Part shown: in pieces, positions 53,653 through 62,082 of the stretch | Position numbering within the stretch: position 1 is the first letter of the stretch | Layout: every line of letters starts with the position of its first letter | Origin: Pseudomonas libanensis | GTDB lineage: Bacteria; Pseudomonadota; Gammaproteobacteria; Pseudomonadales; Pseudomonadaceae | Length of the DNA: 64,000 bases | Direction: 5' to 3' | Assembly: GCF_001439685.1 (NCBI RefSeq) | Contig: NZ_JYLH01000011.1 | Coordinates: forward strand, 62,001-126,000 | Notes under the pieces: generated by a model | Database searches by the model: none | Told to the model about the DNA's origin: nothing | Seen by the model: only the letters and a program-made list of their open reading frames with translations | Translations under genes and position numbers: made by a program

Positions 53653-54007
53653 GGAAGGTTGAGCTCCAAGCGTTGCGACAAAGTCGGTAATTGTAACGGC
53701 CCGAGGTGCCGCCTGTCAGTTGCTGACTGTGCCTATTACGGTTTGTAGGAAATGTAGTGGCTAAGACAAACAATGCCGGGTTTTGACTCAATATGTAGTG
53801 CCAAAAAGCGCAAATGTTTAGGAGGGTTACGGACAAGTCGGTCCGTCTGCTCAACTAGTGGCCTTCTGGAACCCGCGTATTTCCTGGGCTGTAGCGCGGT
53901 GGTATTTTTTTGCAAGGGCTTTTTGTTGCCCCTCGCGCATTGCTCATCGTGCAGGCGGGCGACATAATGTAGCCCCTTTTTTCAGCCCCTACATGTGGAA
54001 GGTTCCC
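53653..54007. other. 355 bp divergent control region mfd/gap
   Basis: Holds the 5' regions of both genes. A plausible gap promoter is TTGCTC (53940-53945) and CATAAT (53963-53968) with 17 nt spacing. A hairpin ACGGAC-AAGTCG-GTCCGT lies at 53830-53847. No coding frame in it is convincing. Confidence 0.5.
53940..53968 (+). promoter_or_regulatory. Candidate sigma-70 promoter of gap
   Basis: -35 TTGCTC (53940-53945), 17 nt spacer, -10 CATAAT (53963-53968), 40 nt before the start codon. Confidence 0.5.
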
Positions 54008-55456
54008 GTGACTCAGAAGCCCGACCAGTGTCTTGGTGAATGGATCGACCGTGAAGCACTCGCAGAAGCGATGATTCCGCTTATCGGCCAGCTGTACCGC
54101 AATAACAATGTGGTGAGCTCGATCTATGGCCGCAGCCTGATCAACCAGTCTGTCATCGCGATTCTCAAAGCCCACCGCTTTGCGCGCCATCGCTCCGCCG
54201 ACGACAGCGAACTCTCCGTCCACGAAACATTCCCACTGCTCAAGGCCATGAGCGAGCTCAAGCTCGGCGCGGCCTCGGTAGACCTGGGCAAGCTGGCCTA
54301 CAAGTTCCGCAAGGAAGGCGCCGGCCGTAGCGCCGAGCAGTTCGTGCGTGAAGAAATGGCCGATGTGGTTGGCCAGCAAAACGCGGCGCCTCGCAAGGGT
54401 ACCGACGTGGTGCTGTACGGCTTCGGGCGTATCGGCCGCTTGCTGGCGCGCATCCTGATCGAGAAAACCGGTGGCGGCGACGGCCTGCGCCTGCGTGCCA
54501 TCGTGGTGCGCAAAGGCGCCGAGAATGACCTGACCAAGCGCGCCAGCCTGCTGCGTCGCGATTCGGTACATGGTTCGTTCAACGGCACCATCACTATCGA
54601 TGAAGAAAACAACACGATTACCGCCAACGGTAACCTGATCCAGGTGATCTACGCGAAGAACCCGACTGAGGTGGATTACACTCAGTACGGCATCCAGGAC
54701 GCCCTGCTGGTGGACAACACCGGCGTATGGCGTGATGCCGAGGGCCTGGGCCAGCACCTGGCTTGCCCGGGTATCGACCGCGTTGTGCTGACCGCGCCTG
54801 GCAAAGGCAAGCTCAAGAACATCGTGCACGGTATCAACCACGCTGAAATCACCGCTGACGACAAGATCGTCTCCGCCGCTTCCTGCACCACCAACGCCAT
54901 CGTGCCGGTGCTCAAGGCGGTGAATGACAAGTTCGGCATCGTCAACGGCCACGTTGAAACCGTTCACTCGTACACCAACGACCAGAACCTGATCGACAAC
55001 TTCCACAAGGGCGATCGCCGTGGCCGTAGCGCCGCGTTGAACATGGTGATCACCGAGACCGGTGCGGCTACCGCTGCCGCCAAGGCCCTGCCTGAACTGG
55101 CCGGCAAGCTGACCGGTAACGCGATCCGCGTACCGACGCCGAACGTGTCGATGGCCATTCTCAACCTGAACCTTGAGAAAGCCGCCACCCGTGAAGAGAT
55201 GAATGAGTACCTGCGCTACATGGCGCTGCACTCCGATCTGCACAAGCAGATCGACTTCGTCAATTCTCAGGAAGTGGTCTCCACCGACTTCGTCGGCTCG
55301 CGCCACGCCGGTGTGGTGGACGCCGAGGCGACCATCACCCAGGACAACCGTGTTGTGCTGTACGTGTGGTACGACAACGAGTTCGGCTACAGCTGCCAGG
55401 TGGTTCGCGTGATGGAAGACATGGCCGGGGTCAACCCGCCTGCGTTTCCGCGCTAA
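54008..55456 (+). CDS. gap: Glyceraldehyde-3-phosphate dehydrogenase with long N-terminal extension
   Basis: 482 residues from the GTG at 54008, which has GGAAGG 5 nt upstream (an ATG at 53993 would add 5 residues). The Rossmann motif GFGRIGR begins only at residue 138, against about residue 8 in ordinary GAPDH; residues 1-130 are helical and charged, with no known domain. The catalytic Cys293 lies in ASCTTNAIVPVL. The same long form is known in other pseudomonads, separate from glycolytic Gap. It has a good terminator (55475-55499). Confidence 0.92.
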   Translation: MTQKPDQCLGEWIDREALAEAMIPLIGQLYRNNNVVSSIYGRSLINQSVIAILKAHRFARHRSADDSELSVHETFPLLKAMSELKLGAASVDLGKLAYKFRKEGAGRSAEQFVREEMADVVGQQNAAPRKGTDVVLYGFGRIGRLLARILIEKTGGGDGLRLRAIVVRKGAENDLTKRASLLRRDSVHGSFNGTITIDEENNTITANGNLIQVIYAKNPTEVDYTQYGIQDALLVDNTGVWRDAEGLGQHLACPGIDRVVLTAPGKGKLKNIVHGINHAEITADDKIVSAASCTTNAIVPVLKAVNDKFGIVNGHVETVHSYTNDQNLIDNFHKGDRRGRSAALNMVITETGAATAAAKALPELAGKLTGNAIRVPTPNVSMAILNLNLEKAATREEMNEYLRYMALHSDLHKQIDFVNSQEVVSTDFVGSRHAGVVDAEATITQDNRVVLYVWYDNEFGYSCQVVRVMEDMAGVNPPAFPR

Positions 55457-55474
55457 GCCTCTGCGCTGAATGAA

Positions 55475-55499
55475 AAAGCCCCGACTGGTTCGGGGCTTT
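55475..55499 (+). terminator. Intrinsic terminator of gap
   Basis: AAAGCCCCGA (55475-55484) pairs with TCGGGGCTTT (55490-55499) around CTGGT, followed by C and T bases. A-rich on the left so it may also act on minus. Confidence 0.85.
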
Positions 55500-55838
55500 C
55501 TCATGAATGGGGGGTTGTGTTGTCTGGGAGGGCCTTTTCGCGAGCAAGCCCGCTCCCACATTTGATCGCGTTTCTTCAGGATGTACTCGGTCAAATGTGG
55601 GAGCGGGCTTGCTCGCGAAGGCGGTGGCGCAGTCAATGCACAGGTGACTGTCGCACGTATTTCTATCAGGATGGACTGGCCTACGACGCGACCAAGGGTT
55701 AATGTTCGCGGCGCTCGGCCTTCTATAGACTGTGCCCCGGCTCACACACTTGAGCCAAATTGTCCTTCATGACCGCTGGCCGCGGCATGATTTAGCCGGG
55801 CGTCCAACCGTACGCCTGGCCTGTTCTGAGGAGTACGC
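55500..55838. other. Intergenic region gap-sthA with REPIN and possible gene remnant
   Basis: After the REPIN at 55537-55619 an open frame ends in CRTYFYQDGLAYDATKG and a stop at 55702. The frame starts inside the REPIN, so the tail may be the 3' remnant of an interrupted gene. TATAGA (55724-55729) is a possible -10 for sthA. Nothing else is supported. Confidence 0.4.
55537..55619. repeat. REPIN, perfect 29 bp arms (GCGGGCTTGCTCGCGAA family)
   Basis: Left arm TTCGCGAGCAAGCCCGCTCC... (55537-55565) and right arm 55591-55619 are perfect complements over 29 bases, with a 25 nt loop. Confidence 0.92.
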
Positions 55839-57233
55839 ATGGCTGTCTACAACTATGACGTGGTGGTACTGGGTTCCGGCCCGGCTGGAGAAGGTGCGGC
55901 GATGAACGCTGCCAAAGCAGGGCGCAAGGTGGCGATGGTCGATAGCCGTCGCCAGGTCGGCGGCAACTGCACCCACCTGGGTACCATCCCGTCCAAGGCG
56001 TTGCGTCACTCCGTGCGCCAGATCATGCAGTTCAACACCAACCCCATGTTCCGGGCCATTGGCGAGCCGCGCTGGTTCTCGTTCCCTGACGTATTGAAAA
56101 GCGCTGAAAAAGTCATTTCCAAGCAAGTCGCCTCACGCACCGGCTACTACGCCCGTAACCGCGTCGACCTGTTCTTCGGCACCGGCAGCTTCGCCGACGA
56201 GCAAACCGTCGAAGTGGTCTGCGCCAATGGCGTGGTCGAGAAGCTGGTGGCCAAGCACATCATCATCGCCACCGGCTCGCGCCCGTATCGCCCGGCGGAC
56301 ATCGATTTCCACCACCCGCGTATCTACGATAGCGACACCATCCTCAGCCTGGGCCACACCCCGCGCAAACTGATCATCTATGGCGCCGGCGTGATTGGCT
56401 GTGAGTACGCCTCGATCTTCAGCGGCCTGGGTGTGCTGGTGGAACTGGTGGACAACCGTGACCAGTTGCTCAGTTTCCTCGACTCGGAAATTTCCCAGGC
56501 GTTGAGCTACCACTTCAGCAACAACAACATCACCGTGCGCCACAACGAAGAGTACGAGCGGGTCGAAGGCCTGGACAACGGGGTGATCCTGCATCTCAAG
56601 TCTGGCAAGAAGATCAAGGCCGACGCCTTGCTGTGGTGTAACGGCCGTACCGGCAACACCGACAAGCTGGGCATGGAAAACATCGGGGTCAAGGTCAACA
56701 GCCGTGGCCAGATCGAAGTGGACGAGAACTATCGCACCTGTGTCACCAACATCTACGGTGCCGGTGACGTGATCGGCTGGCCGAGCCTGGCCAGCGCCGC
56801 CCATGACCAGGGCCGTTCGGCCGCCGGCAGCATCGTCGACAATGGCAGCTGGCGCTACGTGAACGATGTGCCGACCGGGATCTACACGATTCCCGAGATC
56901 AGCTCCATCGGCAAGAACGAGCATGAACTGACCAAGGCCAAGGTGCCTTACGAAGTGGGCAAGGCGTTCTTCAAGAGCATGGCGCGTGCGCAGATTGCCG
57001 GTGAGCCGCAAGGCATGCTGAAAATCCTGTTCCACCGCGAAACCCTGGAAGTCCTCGGCGTGCATTGCTTCGGCTACCAGGCGTCGGAGATCGTGCATAT
57101 CGGCCAGGCAATCATGAACCAGCCGGGTGATCTCAATACCCTCAAGTACTTCGTCAACACCACGTTCAACTACCCGACCATGGCCGAAGCCTATCGGGTA
57201 GCCGCCTACGACGGCCTCAACCGGCTTTTTTGA
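55839..57233 (+). CDS. sthA: Soluble pyridine nucleotide transhydrogenase SthA
   Basis: 464 residues, FAD flavoprotein. It transfers hydride between NADPH and NAD to balance redox cofactors in the cytoplasm. The FAD loop is GSGPAGEGAAMNAAKAGRK (11-29); the region GGNCTHLGTIPSKALRHSV carries only one cysteine where dihydrolipoamide dehydrogenases have the redox CxxxxC pair, the SthA hallmark. NADP loop GAGVIGCEYASIF follows. GAGGAG lies before the ATG. Confidence 0.96.
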   Translation: MAVYNYDVVVLGSGPAGEGAAMNAAKAGRKVAMVDSRRQVGGNCTHLGTIPSKALRHSVRQIMQFNTNPMFRAIGEPRWFSFPDVLKSAEKVISKQVASRTGYYARNRVDLFFGTGSFADEQTVEVVCANGVVEKLVAKHIIIATGSRPYRPADIDFHHPRIYDSDTILSLGHTPRKLIIYGAGVIGCEYASIFSGLGVLVELVDNRDQLLSFLDSEISQALSYHFSNNNITVRHNEEYERVEGLDNGVILHLKSGKKIKADALLWCNGRTGNTDKLGMENIGVKVNSRGQIEVDENYRTCVTNIYGAGDVIGWPSLASAAHDQGRSAAGSIVDNGSWRYVNDVPTGIYTIPEISSIGKNEHELTKAKVPYEVGKAFFKSMARAQIAGEPQGMLKILFHRETLEVLGVHCFGYQASEIVHIGQAIMNQPGDLNTLKYFVNTTFNYPTMAEAYRVAAYDGLNRLF

Positions 57234-57275
57234 GCGGCTCCGGCCGGTGGCCTGAGCCGGCCGGGGAGACCGATT

Positions 57276-57998
57276 TCAGTAATTCCCGAGGGTGGCAGTG
57301 GCCAAACCGGGAAAGTCTGTAATCAGGCTATCTACGCCGAAGTCGGCGAGCCTGCGCATCAGCGCGGGTTCGTTGACTGTCCACACGGACACGTGCAGGC
57401 CCTGGCGCTGGGCTTTTTCCAGCCGCTCAGGGGTGCACAACGTCCAGTTCAACGCCAAGTATTCACAGCCATAGTTCTGCGCGACCTTCAACGGGTCGAG
57501 CCAGGCATATTCGGCGACCAGGCCGCGTGACAGGTCCGGGGTGAGTTCGACCGCCGCCTTGAGCACTTCCCGCGAGCTTGACGTCACGGTGACCTTGTCC
57601 ATCAGGCCAAAACGCACAGCCATTTCACGGATTGCCAGCACGGTGGTCGCAGCACGGGTGCGCGAGGCGCTTTTGACTTCCAGTTGCCAGTGGTCGAAGT
57701 CGCACTTTTCGAAGAGCTCCTCCAAGCGCGGGATCGGGCAGGGGGTGACCCAGCCTGGGCCGCCCTTGCGCGCGTCCATCTTCATCAGGTCGGCCGCCGA
57801 GTACTCGACGACTTTGCCGCGCCGGTCGGCGGTGCGCTTGAGGGTCGGGTCGTGGATGACCATCAGCTCGCCGTCCATGGACAGGTGCAAATCCAGTTCG
57901 CAACGGCGCACGCCGTGCTTGAGGCACTCCTGAAAGCTGGTCAGGGTGTTTTCCGGTGCTTCGCCTTTGGCACCGCGGTGGCCGTAGATCAGGGTCAC
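57276..57998 (-). CDS. Glycerophosphodiester phosphodiesterase (UgpQ-like)
   Basis: 240 residues, cytoplasmic form without a signal peptide. Signatures are YGHRGAKGEAPENTLTSF (5-22) and CELDLHLSMDGELMVIHDPTLKRTADRRG (about 34-62), which carry the metal-binding His, Glu and Asp and the catalytic His. It splits glycerophosphodiesters to sn-glycerol-3-phosphate and an alcohol. Converges on sthA; the PilZ gene follows upstream on the same strand. Confidence 0.92.
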   Translation of the reverse strand: MTLIYGHRGAKGEAPENTLTSFQECLKHGVRRCELDLHLSMDGELMVIHDPTLKRTADRRGKVVEYSAADLMKMDARKGGPGWVTPCPIPRLEELFEKCDFDHWQLEVKSASRTRAATTVLAIREMAVRFGLMDKVTVTSSSREVLKAAVELTPDLSRGLVAEYAWLDPLKVAQNYGCEYLALNWTLCTPERLEKAQRQGLHVSVWTVNEPALMRRLADFGVDSLITDFPGLATATLGNY

Positions 57999-58041
57999 AG
58001 TTGCTCCTTTGCGCCAGGTGATCTGGCGGGGTCATACGAAT

Positions 58042-58626
58042 TCAGGTGTCCTGGGCGTCGCTTTGTTCTCGCGCCAGGCGCCGCTCCTGCGCCTGTTTCT
58101 GCAGGATGTAGCGCGCCAGCAACTGGCGTTGGGCATCGGTCATGGATTCGAATTCCGTGCCCACATCAAAGCGGTCGCCCTTGGAGTCGCAATGGGTCAC
58201 CCGCGCGCGCAGCAACAGGCCGAGCGCCTGGGGCATCAGCACCAGCTTGACCGCCAAGTGAGTATCGGGTGCCAGCGGGGTAGGGTGCTGGAAGTCGATG
58301 CCGCCCTCGGAAAGAATCACCGGTTGCGGCGCGCCCACTTCATTCAGCAGGCCGCGGGCCATGACCTGGCTGAGCAGGTCCAGGCGTTTGTTCTGCACTT
58401 TGAGGAACGCTGCCAGGCTGCGGTCTTTCTCGCTGATCTGGCGCAGCAGGTGCTGGGCTTCGAATTCGCTCAGGTGCAGTTCGCTCAGCAGGTTGAACAG
58501 CGGCGAATCATCCAGCAACACTTCCTTGCTCGCCGCTTCGGGGCCAGACAATGTGCTGATTTGAAGTGCGATCATGTCGTCGATACGGTAGTATTCGCGG
58601 CGCTCTTCTTCATCTAATGTCGACAT
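58042..58626 (-). CDS. PilZ-domain c-di-GMP-linked protein
   Basis: 194 residues. It begins EERREYYRIDDMIALQI; a C-terminal PilZ-like domain (about 105-175) reads SEGGIDFQHPTPLAPDTHLAVKLVL and GDRFDVGTEFESM, in which the D/N-x-S-x-x-G box of canonical PilZ reads LSEGGI and the N-terminal RxxxR is RREYYR, so the c-di-GMP site is partly altered. It could be a c-di-GMP receptor or a non-binding variant. The gene is divergent from lolC and lies 43 nt upstream of the glycerophosphodiesterase gene. Confidence 0.75.
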   Translation of the reverse strand: MSTLDEEERREYYRIDDMIALQISTLSGPEAASKEVLLDDSPLFNLLSELHLSEFEAQHLLRQISEKDRSLAAFLKVQNKRLDLLSQVMARGLLNEVGAPQPVILSEGGIDFQHPTPLAPDTHLAVKLVLMPQALGLLLRARVTHCDSKGDRFDVGTEFESMTDAQRQLLARYILQKQAQERRLAREQSDAQDT

Positions 58627-58720
58627 GGCGAACCCCAGGTTACGGTAATGGTCTGAGTGTAAAGCTGCTTACCAGACCCCGCCACCGGGACGTCTTCTTT
58701 TCCTCCGAACAAGCCCCGAC

Positions 58721-59971
58721 ATGTTCAGACCTCTCTTCGTATTTATTGGCACGCGTTATACCCGTGCAAAGCGTCGCAATCATTTTGTGTCGTTCATTTC
58801 CTTGACCTCGATGATCGGTCTCGCCCTGGGCGTGGTCGTGATGATCGTGGTGCTGTCGGTGATGAACGGCTTCGATCATGAGATGCGTACCCGCGTGCTG
58901 GGCATGGTGCCCCACGCGACCATCGAGGGCGATGCGCCCATCGATGACTGGCAAAGCCTGGCCGCCAAGGTCAAGCAGAACCCCAAGGTGGTGGCCGTTG
59001 CGCCGTTTACCCAGATGCAAGGGTTGCTGACCAACGACGGCAAGGTGCAGAAGATCCTGCTCAATGCCATCGACCCGGCCCAGGAGCGCAACGTCTCGAT
59101 CATCGACCAGTTCATGTTGCAGGGTAAGCTCGATGACCTGGCCCCCGGCAGCTTTGGCATCGTCATTGGCGACAAGGCCGCGGCCAAGCTCGGCGTGGGG
59201 GTCGGTGACAAGCTGACCTTCGTCGCGCCGGAAGTCACCGTGACTCCGGCCGGCATGTTCCCGCGCATGAAGCGCTTTACCGTGGTTGGCACCTTCCATG
59301 TTGGCGCCGGCGAGATCGACGGTTACATCGGCCTGACCAACCTCACCGACCTGGCTCGCCTGCATCGCTGGCAGCCGGAGCAGGTGCAGGGCCTGCGCCT
59401 GAAGTTCAATAACCTGTTCGATGCGCCGCGCGGCGCCTGGGAAATTGCCCAGCACCTGGGCGAGTCGCAGTACTACGCCCGCGACTGGACCCGCACCCAC
59501 GGCAACCTGTACCAGGCCATCCGCATGGAAAAAGCCATGATCGGCCTGCTGTTGCTGCTGATCGTGGCGGTTGCCGCCTTCAACATCATTTCCACGCTGG
59601 TGATGGTGGTGAACGACAAGAAGGGCGATATCGCCATCCTGCGCACCCTGGGCGCCACGCCGGGGCAGATCATGGCGATCTTCATGGTGCAGGGCACCGT
59701 GATTGGCGTGGTCGGCACCTTGATCGGCACGGCGGTGGGCATCCTGGCCGCACTGAACGTCAGCGCCGCCATCGCCCTGCTGGAAAAAGTGATCGGCCAC
59801 AAGTTTCTCAACGCTGACGTCTACTTCATCGATTACTTGCCGTCCCAGGTGCAAACCCAGGACGTGCTGATGGTGGGCGGCGCCGCGTTGGTCCTGAGCT
59901 TCCTTGCCACCCTGTATCCAGCCTGGCGCGCGGCACGTACCCAGCCAGCACAGGCATTACGTTATGAGTGA
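58721..59971 (+). CDS. lolC: Lipoprotein-releasing system permease LolC/E, first copy
   Basis: 416 residues. It has the FtsX/MacB layout: a helix near residue 25-45, a periplasmic domain (about 50-270), then three C-terminal helices (MIGLLLLLIVAVAAFNIISTL, GQIMAIFMVQGTVIGVVGTLIG, VLMVGGAALVLSFLATLYPAW). With LolE and LolD it extracts outer-membrane lipoproteins from the inner membrane. The stop (59969-59971) lies 7 nt before the lolD ATG at 59979. Confidence 0.9.
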   Translation: MFRPLFVFIGTRYTRAKRRNHFVSFISLTSMIGLALGVVVMIVVLSVMNGFDHEMRTRVLGMVPHATIEGDAPIDDWQSLAAKVKQNPKVVAVAPFTQMQGLLTNDGKVQKILLNAIDPAQERNVSIIDQFMLQGKLDDLAPGSFGIVIGDKAAAKLGVGVGDKLTFVAPEVTVTPAGMFPRMKRFTVVGTFHVGAGEIDGYIGLTNLTDLARLHRWQPEQVQGLRLKFNNLFDAPRGAWEIAQHLGESQYYARDWTRTHGNLYQAIRMEKAMIGLLLLLIVAVAAFNIISTLVMVVNDKKGDIAILRTLGATPGQIMAIFMVQGTVIGVVGTLIGTAVGILAALNVSAAIALLEKVIGHKFLNADVYFIDYLPSQVQTQDVLMVGGAALVLSFLATLYPAWRAARTQPAQALRYE

Positions 59972-59978
59972 ATCGGGC

Positions 59979-60662
59979 ATGAGTGAAAAAGCAATCCTGA
60001 GCTGCCGCAACCTGGGCAAATCCTACGAGGAAGGCCCGGAGTCTGTGGTGGTGCTGTCCAACCTGCAACTTGAACTGCACCCGGGCGAGCGCGTGGCAAT
60101 CGTCGGCAGTTCCGGTTCCGGCAAAAGTACCTTGCTCAACCTGCTGGGCGGCCTCGATACGCCGTCCCAGGGCAGCGTGTGGCTGGCCGGTGAAGAGCTG
60201 TCGGCATTGAATGAAAAGGCCCGCGGCCAACTGCGCAACCGTTCGCTGGGCTTTGTGTACCAGTTCCATCACCTGTTGCCGGAATTCACCGCCCTGGAGA
60301 ACGTGTGCATGCCGCTGTTGATCGGCAAGACCGCGATCCCCGAAGCGCGCCAGCGTGCCACAGCCTTGCTGGAGCGCGTCGGCCTCGGCCACCGCCTGGA
60401 GCACAAGCCGGCCGAGCTGTCCGGCGGCGAGCGCCAGCGTGTGGCGATTGCCCGCGCCCTGGTGAACAACCCGGGCCTGGTGATGCTCGACGAGCCTACC
60501 GGCAACCTCGACTCCCACACCGCCCAGGGCATCAAGGACTTGATGCTGGAGCTGAGCACCCAGATGCGCACCGCGTTCCTGGTGGTGACCCATGACATGA
60601 GCATGGCTCGGCAGATGGACCGCGTGTTGCATCTGCAGGAAGGTCACCTGGTCGCCATCTGA
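59979..60662 (+). CDS. lolD: Lipoprotein-releasing system ATPase LolD
   Basis: 227 residues, normal LolD. Walker A GSSGSGKST (about 44-52), signature LSGGERQRVAIARALV, Walker B LVMLDEPTGNLDSHT, H-loop VVTHDMSMARQ. It drives LolCE. Two in-frame ATGs (59964 and 59979) are possible; the second gives the usual MSEKAIL-type N-terminus and is preferred with modest confidence. A GC-rich hairpin and T-run follow the stop. Confidence 0.93.
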   Translation: MSEKAILSCRNLGKSYEEGPESVVVLSNLQLELHPGERVAIVGSSGSGKSTLLNLLGGLDTPSQGSVWLAGEELSALNEKARGQLRNRSLGFVYQFHHLLPEFTALENVCMPLLIGKTAIPEARQRATALLERVGLGHRLEHKPAELSGGERQRVAIARALVNNPGLVMLDEPTGNLDSHTAQGIKDLMLELSTQMRTAFLVVTHDMSMARQMDRVLHLQEGHLVAI

Positions 60663-60722
60663 CCTGTTTCAAGCCTGGCGCCTGGCGTCGGGCTTTTTCA
60701 TTTTTTCAGGCGGTGTACGCGA

Positions 60723-61967
60723 ATGTTCAGACCGTTATCCATTTTCATCGGCACGCGCTATACCCGCGCCAAGCGCCGCAACCGTTTTGTCTCGTTTATT
60801 TCGATGACCTCGATGATCGGCCTCGCCCTGGGCGTATTGGCGATGATCGTGGTGCTCTCGGTGATGAACGGCTTCCAGCGCGAAATGAGCTCGCGCATCC
60901 TCGGCATGGTGCCCCACGCCACCATCGTCGGCGTAAAGCCGATCGATGACTGGCAACCAGTGGCCGCCGCGGCGATGAAGAATCCGCAAGTCACCGCCGC
61001 CGTACCCTTCACACAGATGGACGGTATGTTCTCCTACAAGGGCGCCATGCAGCCGATCGAGATCAGCGGCGTCGATCCGGCCCAGGAAGGCAAGGTATCG
61101 ATCGTGACCCAGCACATTGTGCGCGGTAAGCTCGACGACCTGAAACCCGGTGAGTTCGGCGTGGTGGTCGGCGATATCACCGCACGCCGCTTCCGCCTGA
61201 ATGTGGGCGACAAGCTGACCCTGATCGTGCCGGAACTCAGCAGCGCCCCAGGTGGCATCACACCGCGCATGCAACGGCTGAACGTGGTGGGCATCTTCAA
61301 GGTGGGCGCCGAGCTGGATGGCTCCATGGCGCTGATCCACATGGCCGACGCGGCAGAAATCCAGCATTGGCAGCCCAACCAGGTGCAAAGCGTGCGCCTG
61401 GCGGTGAAGGACCTGTACGCAGCGCCCAAAGTCTCGGCGGATATCGCCACCAGCCTGGGCGCGGCTTACAAGCCCGATGACTGGACCCATACCCAGGGCA
61501 GCCTGTTCAGCGCGATGAAAATGGAAAAGACCATGATCGGCCTTCTGTTGCTGATGATCGTCGCCGTGGCCGCGTTCAACATCATCGCCACCTTGATCAT
61601 GGTGGTGAACGACAAGGGCGCGGACATCGCGATCCTGCGCACCATCGGCGCCACGCCTCGGCAGATCATGGCGATCTTCATGGTGCAGGGCACGGTGATT
61701 GGTGTGGTCGGCACCCTGATTGGCGGGGTGCTGGGGGTGATCGCAGCGCTGAACGTCAGTGAGCTGGTGGGCTGGCTGGAGCGGGTCAGCGGGCAGCATA
61801 TCTTCAGTTCGGATGTGTACTTCGTCAGCAATTTGCCTTCGGAACTGCAAGGTGCAGACGTGTTGCTGATTTGTTCGGCGGGGTTTGTGCTGAGCTTTTT
61901 GGCGACGATTTACCCGGCGTATCGGGCGGCGAAAATTGAGCCGGCCCATGCGCTGAGGTATTCGTAG
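60723..61967 (+). CDS. lolE: Lipoprotein-releasing system permease LolC/E, second copy
   Basis: 414 residues, very close to the first permease: MFRPLSIFIGTRYTRAKRR against MFRPLFVFIGTRYTRAKRR at the N-terminus, and IFMVQGTVIGVVGTLIG shared at the end. Same FtsX layout with periplasmic domain. The C-D-E order matches E. coli; which copy is C or E cannot be read from sequence alone. Stop at 61967, followed by a REPIN. Confidence 0.9.
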   Translation: MFRPLSIFIGTRYTRAKRRNRFVSFISMTSMIGLALGVLAMIVVLSVMNGFQREMSSRILGMVPHATIVGVKPIDDWQPVAAAAMKNPQVTAAVPFTQMDGMFSYKGAMQPIEISGVDPAQEGKVSIVTQHIVRGKLDDLKPGEFGVVVGDITARRFRLNVGDKLTLIVPELSSAPGGITPRMQRLNVVGIFKVGAELDGSMALIHMADAAEIQHWQPNQVQSVRLAVKDLYAAPKVSADIATSLGAAYKPDDWTHTQGSLFSAMKMEKTMIGLLLLMIVAVAAFNIIATLIMVVNDKGADIAILRTIGATPRQIMAIFMVQGTVIGVVGTLIGGVLGVIAALNVSELVGWLERVSGQHIFSSDVYFVSNLPSELQGADVLLICSAGFVLSFLATIYPAYRAAKIEPAHALRYS

Positions 61968-61981
61968 CAGTCAAGACTGCT

Positions 61982-62063
61982 TTCGCGAGCAAGCCCGCTC
62001 CCACATTTGTCCGCGTAGATCCTTTGGAATGCAGTCGTATGTGGGAGCGGGCTTGCTCGCGAA
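61982..62063. repeat. REPIN, perfect 25 bp arms (GCGGGCTTGCTCGCGAA family)
   Basis: Left arm 61982-62006 (TTCGCGAGCAAGCCCGCTCC...) and right arm 62039-62063 are perfect complements over 25 bases, with a 32 nt loop. It separates the convergent lolE and the histidine kinase. Confidence 0.92.
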
Positions 62064-62082
62064 GGGGCCGGCCCAGTCTGCA

